This document shows, piece by piece, positions 17,321-27,074 of a stretch of DNA of 64,000 nucleotides. Position numbers and translations under genes: made by a program. The stretch covers positions 62,001 to 126,000 of the forward strand of contig JBQTHM010000008.1 in NCBI GenBank assembly GCA_052389895.1, read 5' to 3'. Under the pieces are notes generated by a model that did not search any database, was not told the origin of the DNA, and worked only from the letters and a program-made list of their open reading frames with translations. This stretch comes from CAVVXX01 sp052389895. GTDB taxonomy: Bacteria > Pseudomonadota > Alphaproteobacteria > Micropepsales > Micropepsaceae. Position 1 is the stretch's first letter, and each line of letters begins with the position of its first letter.

Positions 17321-20300
17321 GTGCCGGCCTCACGCACTGCCCCACCCATCATTCCGGCATAGAGGCGCTGCCAAGCGCTCTGGCAACGCAGACGGAACCG
17401 GTCGAGGTACAAATATACGACCGGCGTCGTGTAGAGCGTAAGCAATTGACTGAGAATGAGGCCGCCGACAATCGAAATTCCCAGCGGCTGTCGCAGTTCT
17501 GAACCTTCGCCGGTCATAAGTACCAGCGGCAAGGCGCCGAAAATCGCCGCCATTGTCGTCATCATGATGGGCCGGAAGCGAAGCAGACATGCGCGATAGA
17601 TCGCCTGGCGCGAGTCCATGCCGTGCTTGCGTTCGGCATCGAGCGCAAAGTCGATCATCATGATCGCGTTCTTTTTCACGATGCCGATGAGAAGTATGAC
17701 TCCGATGAGCGCTACGAGGGTGAACTCGGTCCCGAACATGAGCAGCGCGAGCACGGCGCCCACGCCGGCGGAAGGTAGCGTAGACAGGATCGTAATCGGG
17801 TGGACATAGCTCTCGTAGAGAATGCCAAGCACAATGTAGACGGCCAGGATTGCCGTCAGAATGAGAATGGGCTGGCTTTCCACCGACTCGCGGAAGATGC
17901 GCGCGGTTCCGGCAAAAGTGCCGTGAATGCCGGCCGGCACATGCAGCTCCGCCATGGTGTGCTCGATGGCTGAGAGCGCGGTCCCGAGCGACACGCCTTC
18001 CGGCAGGTTGAAGGAAATCGTCGAAGCGACGAACGGGCCATCATGGCTGATGGAAAGCGCGGTGTTGCCGTGCACGAAGCGCGCGATGGCGGAGAGCGGC
18101 ACCATCTGTTCCACGCGCGTGCTGACGGCCGCCCCTGTCGAGGCGCCTCCGCGTCCGCTTTCGGTCAGCTGGTTGAGCGAAAGATTGCGCACGGCGTCCG
18201 CGCCGGCCTCGTCCTGCATCTGTGCGACTTCGCCCAAAGCGACCGTGCCCGCCGCCGGGCCCGAAGTTTGCGTCCCGCTGGCTTGGCCTCCCGAGGTACT
18301 GATGTAAATCTGGTTCAGTGTTTCCGGGCTTTGCCAGAATTCCGGCGCCACTTCCATGATTACGGGATACTGATTGAAGTCCTCGTAAATAGTCGAAACC
18401 TGGCGTTGCCCAAAAGCATCGTAGAGCGTGTTGTCTATCTGGGACGGGCGAATGCCGTAGCGTGAAGCCGTAACGCGGTCGATGACAAGATTGACTTCCA
18501 GCCCCTTGTCTTCCTGGTCGGAGTTGACGTCCTCCAGTTCAGGCACGCGCTGCAACGCCTCGGCGATCCTCGGCATCCAGGTACGCAGATCTTCCAGCGT
18601 ATCGGCCCGGATCGTGTATTGGTAATTGCCTGCGCCCATGCGGCCGCCGGCGCGCACCTCTTGCCGCCCGGAGAGGAACACCCGCGCGCCGGTCACCCGA
18701 TTGAGCTGCGGCCGCAAGCGGGCCACTATCTCGTCCATCGAAACATCGCGCTGATCGAGCGGCTTCAGGGCGACGAACATGAATCCGGAATTGGCACGCC
18801 CGCCGCCCAGCCCGCGCCCGCCGCCGCGGCCCGTATAGCCCACCACGCTGTGCACGGCGGGGTCGGTCCGGATGATGTCCACGAACTGCGTGAACTTGGT
18901 TTTCATGTGCTGGAACGAAATGCTCTGGTCGGCGCCCACGATTCCGCGCAGGCGTCCAGTGTCGCCTTCGGGAAAGAAGCCCTTGGGAACGATGATGTAG
19001 AGATAGAAATTGAGGGCGATGGTGACAAACAAAATGAGAAGAATTGTTCCGGGATTGGCCAGCGCCCATTTTAGGGTGCGGTCGTAAAGCCGGAAGGCGG
19101 CGTCGTAGACGGCGTGCGACGCGCGCATCAAGCCGCTTTCCTTTTTCTTCCGGTCGGGATTGGTGGAGAAATAGGCGCACATCATCGGCGTTACGGTGAG
19201 CGAGATGACCAGCGATATGGCGATCGCGATGGAAAGGGTTACCGCGAACTCGCGGAACAACCGCCCGACGATGCCGCCCATGAGCAAGATGGGAATGAAC
19301 ACGGCTATCAGCGACGTGCTCATGGAAAAGACGGTGAAGGCTACTTCGCGGGCGCCGACCACGGCCGCTTTGATACGCGACATGCCCTGTTCCACGTGGC
19401 GCGTTATGTTTTCCAGCACCACGATCGCGTCATCGAGCACGAACCCGGTGGCTACCGTGAGCGCCATGAGCGACAGGTTGTCGAGGCTGTAGCCGAGCAG
19501 ATACATCGTGCCAAACGTGCCGAGCAGCGACAGCGGCACGGCAACGCTGGGAATGAGCGCCGAGCGGCCGTGACGGATGAAAAGCACGACCACGACGACG
19601 ACAAGGATGACCGCGATCAGCAGAGTTCGCTGCACATGGTAGAGCGAGGCGCGGATCGATTGCGTCGTGTCGTTGACGACTTGAAGATTTATGCTGCTGG
19701 GAATCGCGGCCTGAAGCTCCGGTATCAGCGCCCGGATGCGGTCCACGGCGTCGATGACGTTGGCGCCCGGCTGTTTGGTGATGATCACGACCACGGCGGG
19801 CTTGCCATTGTGCAGGCCCAGATTGCGGACGTTCTCGACGCCGCTAGACACGTCCGCTACGTCGCCTAGACGCACGGCCGCGCCATTGCGGAAGGCGATC
19901 ACCAGCGGGCGGTATTCGTCCGCTGTCGCAGCGACGTCGTCGACGTAAATCTGCCAGCGCCGGCCGCCGCTTTCGATGGCGCCCTTGGGGCTGTTGGCAT
20001 TGGCGGCCGAAATGGCGGCGCGCACGTCTTCCAGGCCGATGCCGTATTTGAACAGCGCATGAGGGTTCAATTCGATGCGTACGGCGGGAAGCGAGCTTCC
20101 GCTCAGCTCCACGTTGCCCACGCCTTCTACTTGCGAAAGCCTCTGCTGCAAAATGGTCGAGGCGGAATCGTAAATCTGTCCCAGCGTAAGCACGTCGGAC
20201 GTCATGGAAAGAATGATGATCGGGAAATCGGCCGGGTTGGCCTTGCGATAGACCGGGTTCGAGCGCAGCGCGGTGGGAAGGTCCGCGCGCGCCGCCTGAA

Positions 20301-20634
20301 TGGCCGATTGAACGTCGCGCGCAGCGCCGTCGATGTCGCGCTCGAGATTGAATTGCAGCGTGATGCGCGACGTGCCGGAACCGCTGTCGGACGTCATCTC
20401 GTTCACGTCCGCTATCTTGCCCAAATGCCGTTCCAGCGGCGTGGTGACGCTGGTGGACATTGTTTTGGGGCTGGCGCCCGGCATCTGGGCGCTGACGAAG
20501 ATGGTCGGAAAGTCAACGCTGGGCAGCGGCGAAACGGGAAGCAGAAAATATGCGGCCGCCCCCGCGATGGCGATTCCGGCTGCAAGCAGCGTTGTGCCGA
20601 TCGGCCGCGCGATGAAAACGGAGGAGAAGCTCAT
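17317..20634 (-). CDS. RND efflux pump inner-membrane subunit, MdtC-like
   Basis: This proton-driven inner-membrane transporter of the HAE-1 resistance-nodulation-division family has 1105 residues. It starts FSSVFIARPIGTTLLAAG and has the periplasmic docking/porter domains split in two halves between helices 1-2 and 7-8. The TM4 proton-relay region reads TGFVLDDAIVVLENITRH, keeping both Asp residues. An insertion rich in Ser/Gly/Thr near residues 780-850 is longer than in E. coli MdtC. Together with the adjacent second pump gene it should form a mixed MdtB-MdtC type trimer, a class that exports bile salts, novobiocin and similar amphiphiles. The substrate here is unknown. ATGA overlaps on both sides. 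Confidence 0.92.
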   Translation of the reverse strand: MSFSSVFIARPIGTTLLAAGIAIAGAAAYFLLPVSPLPSVDFPTIFVSAQMPGASPKTMSTSVTTPLERHLGKIADVNEMTSDSGSGTSRITLQFNLERDIDGAARDVQSAIQAARADLPTALRSNPVYRKANPADFPIIILSMTSDVLTLGQIYDSASTILQQRLSQVEGVGNVELSGSSLPAVRIELNPHALFKYGIGLEDVRAAISAANANSPKGAIESGGRRWQIYVDDVAATADEYRPLVIAFRNGAAVRLGDVADVSSGVENVRNLGLHNGKPAVVVIITKQPGANVIDAVDRIRALIPELQAAIPSSINLQVVNDTTQSIRASLYHVQRTLLIAVILVVVVVVLFIRHGRSALIPSVAVPLSLLGTFGTMYLLGYSLDNLSLMALTVATGFVLDDAIVVLENITRHVEQGMSRIKAAVVGAREVAFTVFSMSTSLIAVFIPILLMGGIVGRLFREFAVTLSIAIAISLVISLTVTPMMCAYFSTNPDRKKKESGLMRASHAVYDAAFRLYDRTLKWALANPGTILLILFVTIALNFYLYIIVPKGFFPEGDTGRLRGIVGADQSISFQHMKTKFTQFVDIIRTDPAVHSVVGYTGRGGGRGLGGGRANSGFMFVALKPLDQRDVSMDEIVARLRPQLNRVTGARVFLSGRQEVRAGGRMGAGNYQYTIRADTLEDLRTWMPRIAEALQRVPELEDVNSDQEDKGLEVNLVIDRVTASRYGIRPSQIDNTLYDAFGQRQVSTIYEDFNQYPVIMEVAPEFWQSPETLNQIYISTSGGQASGTQTSGPAAGTVALGEVAQMQDEAGADAVRNLSLNQLTESGRGGASTGAAVSTRVEQMVPLSAIARFVHGNTALSISHDGPFVASTISFNLPEGVSLGTALSAIEHTMAELHVPAGIHGTFAGTARIFRESVESQPILILTAILAVYIVLGILYESYVHPITILSTLPSAGVGAVLALLMFGTEFTLVALIGVILLIGIVKKNAIMMIDFALDAERKHGMDSRQAIYRACLLRFRPIMMTTMAAIFGALPLVLMTGEGSELRQPLGISIVGGLILSQLLTLYTTPVVYLYLDRFRLRCQSAWQRLYAGMMGGAVREAGT

Positions 20635-23600
20635 GTTTCCGCCTCCAGCCTCCGCGGCCCGAATAAATTCCAGCCGAGCTTCGTGCCCAGCCGGTCGAAG
20701 TAGAGATAGATCACCGGAGTGGTGAAAAGCGTGAGCATTTGGCTCACAATCAATCTGCCAACGATCGAAATGCCGAGCGGGTGGCGCAGTTCGGAACCGG
20801 TGCCGGTGCCGAACGTCAGCGGCAGGGCCGCGAACAGAGCGGCAAAGGTCGTCATCAGAATGGGCCGGAAGCGGAGCAGGGCAGCCTGGTAGATCGCTTC
20901 CCGCAGTGGTTTGCCTTCGTTGCGTTCGGCAGCCAGGGCGAAGTCGATCATCATGATCGCGTTCTTCTTCACGATGCCGATGAGAAGGATGATTCCGATG
21001 ATGGAAACTATGCCGAGGTCCTGCCTTGCCAGCATTAGCGCAAGCAGCGCGCCTACGCCCGCCGAAGGCAGCGTGGAAAGAATTGTTATGGGATGGATGA
21101 AGCTCTCATAAAGAACGCCCAGAACGATATAGACCGTGATAATTGCAGCCAGGATAAGCAGCACCTCGTTGACCAGTGTCGCCTTGAAGGCGAGCGCGGA
21201 GCCTTGGAAATGCGTGGTGACGGAAGGGGGAATGCCCGCGTCTTCGATCGCTTCGGCGATGGCGTCCACCGCCGCGCCAAGCGAGGAGCCCGGCGCCACG
21301 TCGAACGAGACCATCGCCGCGGGAAACTGCCCGAAATGATCGATCTCCTGCGGAACTTGTTGTTCCTTGATCTGGGCAATTGCGCTGAGCGGGACTTGCC
21401 CGCCGCCCGAGGAAGGCAAGTAAATATTGCCGAGCGCGCGAACGGAATTGGCGGACTCGGGCGCGGCTTCGAGAATCACCCGATACTGGTTCGACTGCGT
21501 GAAGATTGTGGAGACAATGCGTTGCCCGAACGCGTCGTATAGCGCGTTGTTGATGGTCGCTGCCGTTATGCCGAAACGCGCGGCCGCGTCGCGGTCAACC
21601 TCGATATAGGCGGACAGCCCCTGGTCCATGAAGTTGGTGGAGACATTGCGCAGCTCCGGCACGCGTGCCAGCGCATCCATCAGCGGCGGCACCCATTGCT
21701 CGAGCAGCGCACTGCTCGCCGCCTGAAGAACAAACTGGTATTGCGCGCGGCTTACCGTGGATTCAATGGTGAGGTCAGGCACGGGCTGGAAATAGACCGT
21801 GATGCCGGCTACTTCGCGTGCGCGGCGCGATAGGCGGCTGATGATTTCCGTTACGCCTTGGCTGCGGTCGTCCTTGGGCGTCAGATTGATGAGCAGACGC
21901 CCGCTGTTTAGCGTCGTGTTGGTCCCGTCGACGCCGATGAACGATGACAGGCTTACGACATCCGGGTCCTCCAACAATGCCTGGGCCAGCGCTGTCTGCC
22001 GCTCGGCCATTGCGGCAAACGAGACGGCAGGCGCCGCCTCGGTTATGCCCTGCACGATTCCGGTGTCCTGCACCGGAAAGAATCCCTTTGGAATGATGAC
22101 GTATAGCGCAATGGTAAGCGCGAGCGTGCCGATCGCCACGCGCAGCACGAGCGGCTGGTGGTCCAGCACCCAGGTCAACCGGCGTCCGTATTCGCCAACA
22201 AGCCGCTGATACCAGCCGGGCGCGCGCCCCTCCCGCGGGCGCGAATCGCCGCGCTTGCGAAGAAGTTTCGCGCAAAGCATCGGCACCAGCGTCAGCGACA
22301 CCACGGCGGAAATCAGAATGGTGACGGCCAGCGTCACGGCGAATTCGCGGAACAGGCGGCCCACAACTTCCTGCATGAAAAGGAGCGGGATCAGCACCGC
22401 GATCAGCGACGCCGTCAGTGAAAGAATGGTGAAGCCGATTTCGCCCGCCCCCTTGAGCGCGGCATTGAGAGGTGATTCGCCTTTTTCGAGGTGGCGCGAG
22501 ATGTTTTCGATCATCACGATCGCGTCGTCCACCACGAAGCCGGCGGCAATGGTCAGCGCCATCAGGGAAAGATTATTCAGGCTGAAGCCCAGCAAATACA
22601 TGGCGGCGAACGCGCCAACCAGCGACAGCGGCACCGAAAGACTGGGAATGATCGTGGACGGTATGTTGCGCAGGAAAAGAAAGATCACCAGCACTACGAG
22701 TCCGACCGCCAACGCCAATTCGAACTGGACCGAAGCGATGGAAGCGCGGATCGTGTTGGTGCGGTCCGTGAGCACGGTGATTTCGACGGAGGCCGGCAGC
22801 GTGCCGCGAATCTCCGGCAGCACGTCCTTGATATTGTCAACGACGGAAATCACATTGGCGCCGGGCTGACGCCGCACATTGAGCAGTACGGCGGGCGTCG
22901 TGTTCATCCAGCTCGACAGGCGCACGTTTTCCGCGCTTTCCACGATGTCGGCGACGTCGGAAAGGAACACCGGCGCGTCGTTGCGATAGGCAACGACGAT
23001 CCTCTTGTATTCGTCCACGGTGCGCAGCTGATCGTTGGCGTTGATCGTGTAGGCGCGTGTGGGACCGTCGAAACTGCCCTTTGGCGCATTGGAGTTGGCG
23101 TTGGCGATGGTCGTTCGCAGATCGTCGATGTTCAGTCCATAAGCCGCAAGCGCCTGCAAGTTCGCGCGCACGCGGATGGCCGGCCGCGGGCCCCCGTTGA
23201 TGGTGACCAGGCCGACGCCGGGAAGTTGTGAAATCTTCTGGGCCACGCGCGTGTCGGCGAGGTCGTGCACGCGCGTTAGCGGCATGGTCGCCGAAGTGAT
23301 CGCCAGCGTGATGATCGGCGCATCCGCTGGATTCACTTTGGCGTAAACGGGAGGCGCGGGCAGACTTTGCGGCAGCAGATTGCCGGCGGCGTTGATCGCC
23401 GCTTGTACCTGTTGTTCGGCAATATCGAGCGACAGGTCCAGATTGAATTGCATCGTGACGACGGAGGATCCCGCCGAGCTGATCGACGTCATCTGCCGGA
23501 GTCCCGGCATTTGCCCGAACTGGCGCTCCAAGGGCGCCGTAACGGAAGACGTCATCACTTGCGGGCTGGCGCCGGGAAGAAACGTCTGCACCTGGATCGT

Positions 23601-23729
23601 CGGGTAATCGACTTCCGGCAGGGCCGACAGCGGTAGGAAGGTGTAGCCCACGAAGCCCACCAGCATGATCCCCGCCATCAGCAGCGAGGTGGCGACGGGC
23701 CTGCGGATGAAGGGACGCGAGATGTTCAC
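20631..23729 (-). CDS. RND efflux pump inner-membrane subunit, MdtB-like
   Basis: The second HAE-1 RND subunit of the operon has 1032 residues from the GTG at 23729. It begins NISRPFIRRPVATSLLMAGI, and the TM4 motif AAGFVVDDAIVMIENISRH keeps the Asp pair. The frame stays open far upstream, but that part is out-of-frame sequence inside the adaptor gene. The GTGA overlap with the adaptor stop decides the start. Two non-identical RND genes in tandem are the hallmark of MdtABC/MuxABC-type pumps, in which the trimer contains both proteins. Confidence 0.93.
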   Translation of the reverse strand: MNISRPFIRRPVATSLLMAGIMLVGFVGYTFLPLSALPEVDYPTIQVQTFLPGASPQVMTSSVTAPLERQFGQMPGLRQMTSISSAGSSVVTMQFNLDLSLDIAEQQVQAAINAAGNLLPQSLPAPPVYAKVNPADAPIITLAITSATMPLTRVHDLADTRVAQKISQLPGVGLVTINGGPRPAIRVRANLQALAAYGLNIDDLRTTIANANSNAPKGSFDGPTRAYTINANDQLRTVDEYKRIVVAYRNDAPVFLSDVADIVESAENVRLSSWMNTTPAVLLNVRRQPGANVISVVDNIKDVLPEIRGTLPASVEITVLTDRTNTIRASIASVQFELALAVGLVVLVIFLFLRNIPSTIIPSLSVPLSLVGAFAAMYLLGFSLNNLSLMALTIAAGFVVDDAIVMIENISRHLEKGESPLNAALKGAGEIGFTILSLTASLIAVLIPLLFMQEVVGRLFREFAVTLAVTILISAVVSLTLVPMLCAKLLRKRGDSRPREGRAPGWYQRLVGEYGRRLTWVLDHQPLVLRVAIGTLALTIALYVIIPKGFFPVQDTGIVQGITEAAPAVSFAAMAERQTALAQALLEDPDVVSLSSFIGVDGTNTTLNSGRLLINLTPKDDRSQGVTEIISRLSRRAREVAGITVYFQPVPDLTIESTVSRAQYQFVLQAASSALLEQWVPPLMDALARVPELRNVSTNFMDQGLSAYIEVDRDAAARFGITAATINNALYDAFGQRIVSTIFTQSNQYRVILEAAPESANSVRALGNIYLPSSGGGQVPLSAIAQIKEQQVPQEIDHFGQFPAAMVSFDVAPGSSLGAAVDAIAEAIEDAGIPPSVTTHFQGSALAFKATLVNEVLLILAAIITVYIVLGVLYESFIHPITILSTLPSAGVGALLALMLARQDLGIVSIIGIILLIGIVKKNAIMMIDFALAAERNEGKPLREAIYQAALLRFRPILMTTFAALFAALPLTFGTGTGSELRHPLGISIVGRLIVSQMLTLFTTPVIYLYFDRLGTKLGWNLFGPRRLEAET

Positions 23730-25030
23730 GGTCGGCCGCCGCGGCTGCGCCCGCGGCCGGACCCGCGCCCGCGGCCTTCGCCGGCCTGGGGGCGTTGGGC
23801 GCCGGGGAGGATGACCATTGCGCCGTCGCGCAAGCGGTCGGTGCCGTCCACGACAACGGTTTCGCCCGGTTTGAGCCCGCGCGTTACCGCGATCTTTTCC
23901 CCGTCTGTCGGGCCCAGCGTAACCGGGCGCATGCTTACGGTGCTGTCCGCCTTGACCACGAACACGAAGATTCCCGATGTTCCGCGCTGGATTGCGGCGG
24001 CGGGCACGGCCGTCTGCCTGCACAGCGTACTTACGACCAGCCGCACATTGACGAACTGGTTGGGAAAAAGGCGCTCGTCCGCATTGTCGAACATTGCGCG
24101 CAATTTCACCGTGCCCGTCGCCGGATCGATCTGATTGTCGACTGTCGACAAGGTGCCGGTTGCGAGTTTGCGTGTCTGGCCACGGTCGTATGCTTCGACG
24201 CCAAGCGTTGCGCCGCCTTTGAGCCGCTGCATGATGGAATCGATGCTGTCTTCCGGCACGGAGAAGAGCACGGAAATCGGCTGAAGCTGCGTAACGATGA
24301 CGATTCCGGAGGAATTCGCGTCTACGACGTTGCCGACGTCCATCTGCCGCAGACCGACCCGCCCGCTGACCGGCGAAACGATCTTGGTGTAGCCGAGGTT
24401 GATTGCGGCGGTTTCGACCGCGGCCTGGTCGGCTTTCATGGTCGCTTCCGCCTGCCGCACGGCGGCAGCCTGCGTGTCCACCTGCTGGCGTGCGATCGAG
24501 TTTTGCGAAAGCAGTGTGCGGTAACGTTGAAGGTCGAGCCGCGCATTGGCGAGCTGCGCCTGATCGCGCAAGAGTTGGCCGTGTGCCTGATCGAGCGCCG
24601 CTTGGTAGCTGCGTGGATCGATTTCGGCGAGAATCTCGCCTGCTGTCACCATTTGCCCCTCCTGGAAATTTATGCGGACGAGCGTGCCGGCGACCTGTGC
24701 TTTCACGGTGACGGTTGCCAGAGGCGTCACCGTGCCCAGCGCGTTCATGGTGACCGCGATGTCCGTCTGCTCCGCCTTGACGATGCTGACGGGCGTAGGA
24801 CCGCCGCCAAACCGGCCTTCCGGATCCTCTTCCGTGCCAGGCCGTATCGCCCAAATGAAAAACACGAGCAGGATGCCGGCAATGCCGATCCACATTGTGC
24901 GCTCGCCGCCCGGGAGGCGCCGCCCCCAGTTGCGCAGCCGCTCCACCTGGGCCTGCGCGCGCTTGCCCAGGACGCGCATTCTCTCCCCCGCTGTCGCGGC
25001 ATGTCGCAGTCGGGTCGGCTGGTCATTCAT
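23726..25030 (-). CDS. RND efflux periplasmic adaptor (membrane fusion protein), MdtA-like
   Basis: The adaptor links the RND pump to the outer-membrane duct. Length is 434 residues. A cytoplasmic N-terminus of about 45 residues is followed by an anchor helix (TMWIGIAGILLVFFIWAI), a lipoyl/barrel-sandwich half (ATVTVKAQVAGTLVRINFQEGQ), a coiled-coil hairpin at about 130-200, the second lipoyl half (TKIVSPVSGRVGLRQMDVG) and a beta-barrel. The last 20 residues are an unusual Gly/Arg-rich tail (GEGRGRGSGRGRSRGGRP). First gene of adaptor-MdtB-MdtC-outer-membrane lipoprotein. Divergent from the polysaccharide deacetylase across 178 bases. No regulator or two-component system is adjacent. Confidence 0.92.
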   Translation of the reverse strand: MNDQPTRLRHAATAGERMRVLGKRAQAQVERLRNWGRRLPGGERTMWIGIAGILLVFFIWAIRPGTEEDPEGRFGGGPTPVSIVKAEQTDIAVTMNALGTVTPLATVTVKAQVAGTLVRINFQEGQMVTAGEILAEIDPRSYQAALDQAHGQLLRDQAQLANARLDLQRYRTLLSQNSIARQQVDTQAAAVRQAEATMKADQAAVETAAINLGYTKIVSPVSGRVGLRQMDVGNVVDANSSGIVIVTQLQPISVLFSVPEDSIDSIMQRLKGGATLGVEAYDRGQTRKLATGTLSTVDNQIDPATGTVKLRAMFDNADERLFPNQFVNVRLVVSTLCRQTAVPAAAIQRGTSGIFVFVVKADSTVSMRPVTLGPTDGEKIAVTRGLKPGETVVVDGTDRLRDGAMVILPGAQRPQAGEGRGRGSGRGRSRGGRP

Positions 25031-25208
25031 GGGCGGGGCCTGAGGCAGACGGCTAGTAGAAATAGCAGGCGAGTTCCGGCGAATTTTGTCGAAACTGTCG
25101 CGACGACCGCCCGTCTCGCTGGCGCGGCGGCGGGCAGTTACGGCTTCCTAACCATCCGCTTACGCTCGTCCCGGTATAACGCGCTGGAATGCAAGGCGGA
25201 TCAGCGAC

Positions 25209-26234
25209 GTGCCAGGCCTTACCGGCCGCTTGATACGTGCCCTCGGGGCCCGGGTTCCGGCAAGCGTGGGCGCGCGCTTCAGCCGGCCGGTGGCGCTTGT
25301 CTTCCATGGTGTCGTGCCAGGCATCCGCGATGCGCGCGTGCAGACCATGCATCACCGGTACGACGTGTTTTACGACATCGTCACGTCGCTGAAGGCGCAC
25401 TTCGATTTTCTGCCGCTCTCTTCGCTTGCCCCGGTATTGGCGGCGCCCACTCGCCATCCCCGCACGGTCTTTCTTATGGCCGACGACGGCTACGCCAACA
25501 ATCTGACGGTTGCGGCAGACATTCTCGATGAACTCCGCATACCTTGGACGTTGTTCGCGAGCACCTGGCACATCGATAACCAGGATTACGAACCATTCTT
25601 TCTTGCGCGCCTGTTTATCTATTTCGCGCCGGCCGGCCGCTATGCCATTCCCGGCTTGCCGGCGCCGCTGGTCCTTGGCGCGGAGAATCGCGAGTCGAAG
25701 GCGCGGCGAGTCATTTCCGATCTGCGCGGCCTTGCGCCGGCGGCGGGAAAGGCCGCGCTGCAAGCGATGCTGGCGGCTATATCGCCGTCCGAGGCAAAGA
25801 CGCTGTTCGCGCGATTCGCATCGGAAAAATTCCTGACCTGGGATCAGGTGCGCGCGTTGCACAAGCGCGGCGTGGAAGTCGGCGCACATGCGCATTGGCA
25901 CTGGCCCATGCGCACCGGCAACCGCGCATATGTCTTCGAGCAGGCCCATCTTTCGCGTAAGCGAATTGAAAGCGAAGTGGGCCCTTGCCGTTACTTCGCC
26001 TATCCATTCGGAACCAAGCGCGACATCAACGCCGAGGCCTGGCAGGCCGTGCGCGATGCCGGTTTCGAATATGCCTTCACGACCTTGGCGGGCACGCTCG
26101 ATGCGAGCGCCAACCGGTGGCTCATGCCGCGTTACACCATCGGCCTGAACGAAACGAACATCGCCGGAATGGTTCCGCTGCTGCGGGCTGGCAACCCGCG
26201 TCTCGCCTACTGGCAGCACGCTTTCGCGGCCTAG
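25209..26234 (+). CDS. Polysaccharide deacetylase (NodB/CE4 family)
   Basis: The 341-residue CE4-type enzyme is predicted to remove acetyl groups from N- or O-acetylated sugars of a polysaccharide. The NodB motifs are recognisable: RTVFLMADDGYANN (catalytic-base and metal Asp pair, usually TFDDG), VGAHAHWHWPM (metal-binding His-x3-His) and CRYFAYPFGTKRDI (the RxPxG-like motif 3). The insert between motifs 1 and 2 is long (about 140 residues), as in exopolysaccharide-cluster deacetylases. No signal peptide is evident, so it may act in the cytoplasm. The start is a GTG; no better ATG precedes the conserved region. It opens the exopolysaccharide locus, and its stop codon overlaps a regulatory palindrome. 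Confidence 0.8.
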   Translation: MPGLTGRLIRALGARVPASVGARFSRPVALVFHGVVPGIRDARVQTMHHRYDVFYDIVTSLKAHFDFLPLSSLAPVLAAPTRHPRTVFLMADDGYANNLTVAADILDELRIPWTLFASTWHIDNQDYEPFFLARLFIYFAPAGRYAIPGLPAPLVLGAENRESKARRVISDLRGLAPAAGKAALQAMLAAISPSEAKTLFARFASEKFLTWDQVRALHKRGVEVGAHAHWHWPMRTGNRAYVFEQAHLSRKRIESEVGPCRYFAYPFGTKRDINAEAWQAVRDAGFEYAFTTLAGTLDASANRWLMPRYTIGLNETNIAGMVPLLRAGNPRLAYWQHAFAA

Positions 26235-26248
26235 TCCCGAAACGGGAC
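26234..26248. promoter_or_regulatory. GTCCCG-AAA-CGGGAC palindrome, candidate activator site for the exopolysaccharide operon
   Basis: A perfect 6-bp inverted repeat with a 3-base centre begins at the last base of the deacetylase stop codon. It lies 100 bases upstream of a sigma-54-like promoter (26349-26364), the usual distance for an enhancer-binding-protein site. A near-identical copy sits at 33314-33328. Palindromes of the GTCCC...GGGAC kind are known to me upstream of exopolysaccharide genes under RpoN-linked response regulators, but I cannot name the regulator here. Confidence 0.55.
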
Positions 26249-26348
26249 AGACATTGCAATCCCGGGCGCGCACGTTTCACTAACGCACGTGCAACATTAA
26301 TTTTGCGCCTGCGGCGTCCAACACTGGAACAACAGGCACGCGTTCCCG

Positions 26349-26364
26349 TGGCGTGCGTCCTGCA
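26349..26364 (+). promoter_or_regulatory. Candidate sigma-54 (-24/-12) promoter of the exopolysaccharide operon
   Basis: TGGCGTGCGTCCTGCA keeps the GG and GC dinucleotides exactly 10 bases apart, as in the TGGCAC-N5-TTGC consensus; the mismatches are in the CAC part and one T of TTGC. The start codon at 26400 follows after 35 bases, with an AAGAAGG ribosome site in between. The palindrome at 26234 would serve as its upstream activating sequence. Confidence 0.5.
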
Positions 26365-26399
26365 CCTCTTGGCTTGTCGCACCGGCCAAGAAGGTAAAC

Positions 26400-27074
26400 G
26401 TGAGCGTCCAGGACAGCACAGCCAAGGCCGCGCTCGCCGCCCTCGATGTTGCGTCGCCCGCGCTGGCCGCGCCGTCGCGTGCCCAGCTTGCGCTCAAGCG
26501 CGCCTTCGACTTGACGGCGGCCGTCGTGCTTCTCGCCCTGTTGTGGCCGCTGATGGGCGCCATTGCGCTCTGGGTCAAATACGATTCTCCGGGTCCCGTT
26601 CTCTTCCGCCAGCGGCGCGGCGGGCGCAACGGACGCGTCTTTTCCATTCTCAAATTCCGCACCATGAAGGTGCTGGAGGACGGCGATGTCATAACGCAGG
26701 CGCACAGCGACGACCGGCGCGTCACGCGTGCCGGCCGCCACCTCCGGCGGACCAGCCTGGACGAGCTCCCCCAGCTCATCAATGTGATCCGGGGTGACAT
26801 GTCGCTGGTGGGTCCGCGCCCGCACGCGCTCGCGCACGACCGCTTTTTCGGCGCGGTAATCCGCAATTATCGCGCGCGCATGCACGTCAAACCCGGCATC
26901 ACCGGTTGGGCTCAGGTACACGGCTTCCGGGGCGCCACGCCCAATCTCGAAGATATGCGCGGCCGCGTCGCGCATGACCTTTGGTATGTGCGCAACCAAA
27001 ATTTTGCGCTCGATCTGAACATACTGTTGCGCACGGCGCACGTCGTGCTCCAGGGACGCAACGCCGGCCGATGA
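26400..27074 (+). CDS. Undecaprenyl-phosphate sugar-1-phosphate transferase (ExoY-like)
   Basis: This enzyme starts repeat-unit synthesis by moving a sugar-1-phosphate from a nucleotide sugar to undecaprenyl phosphate at the inner membrane. The short form (224 residues) has one hydrophobic segment (LTAAVVLLALLWPLMGAIAL) followed by the conserved bacterial sugar transferase domain: SPGPVLFRQRRGGRNGRVF, LKFRTM, RRTSLDELPQLINVIRGDMSLVGPRP, where DE and PRP are active-site elements, and KPGITGWAQV. Start GTG 26400, with RBS AAGAAGG. First gene of a tightly overlapping operon through 33276. Its TGA overlaps the next ATG. Confidence 0.92.
   Translation: MSVQDSTAKAALAALDVASPALAAPSRAQLALKRAFDLTAAVVLLALLWPLMGAIALWVKYDSPGPVLFRQRRGGRNGRVFSILKFRTMKVLEDGDVITQAHSDDRRVTRAGRHLRRTSLDELPQLINVIRGDMSLVGPRPHALAHDRFFGAVIRNYRARMHVKPGITGWAQVHGFRGATPNLEDMRGRVAHDLWYVRNQNFALDLNILLRTAHVVLQGRNAGR

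Noticed and set aside
23730..24893. N-terminal extension of the MdtB-like frame
   Set aside because: It is out-of-frame adaptor sequence; the protein proper begins with the GTG at 23729, which gives the standard RND N-terminus.
23795..25531. A 578-codon plus-strand frame running across the RND adaptor and into the deacetylase gene
   Set aside because: It is antisense to a clear adaptor gene and out of frame with a clear deacetylase; no domain is recognisable.
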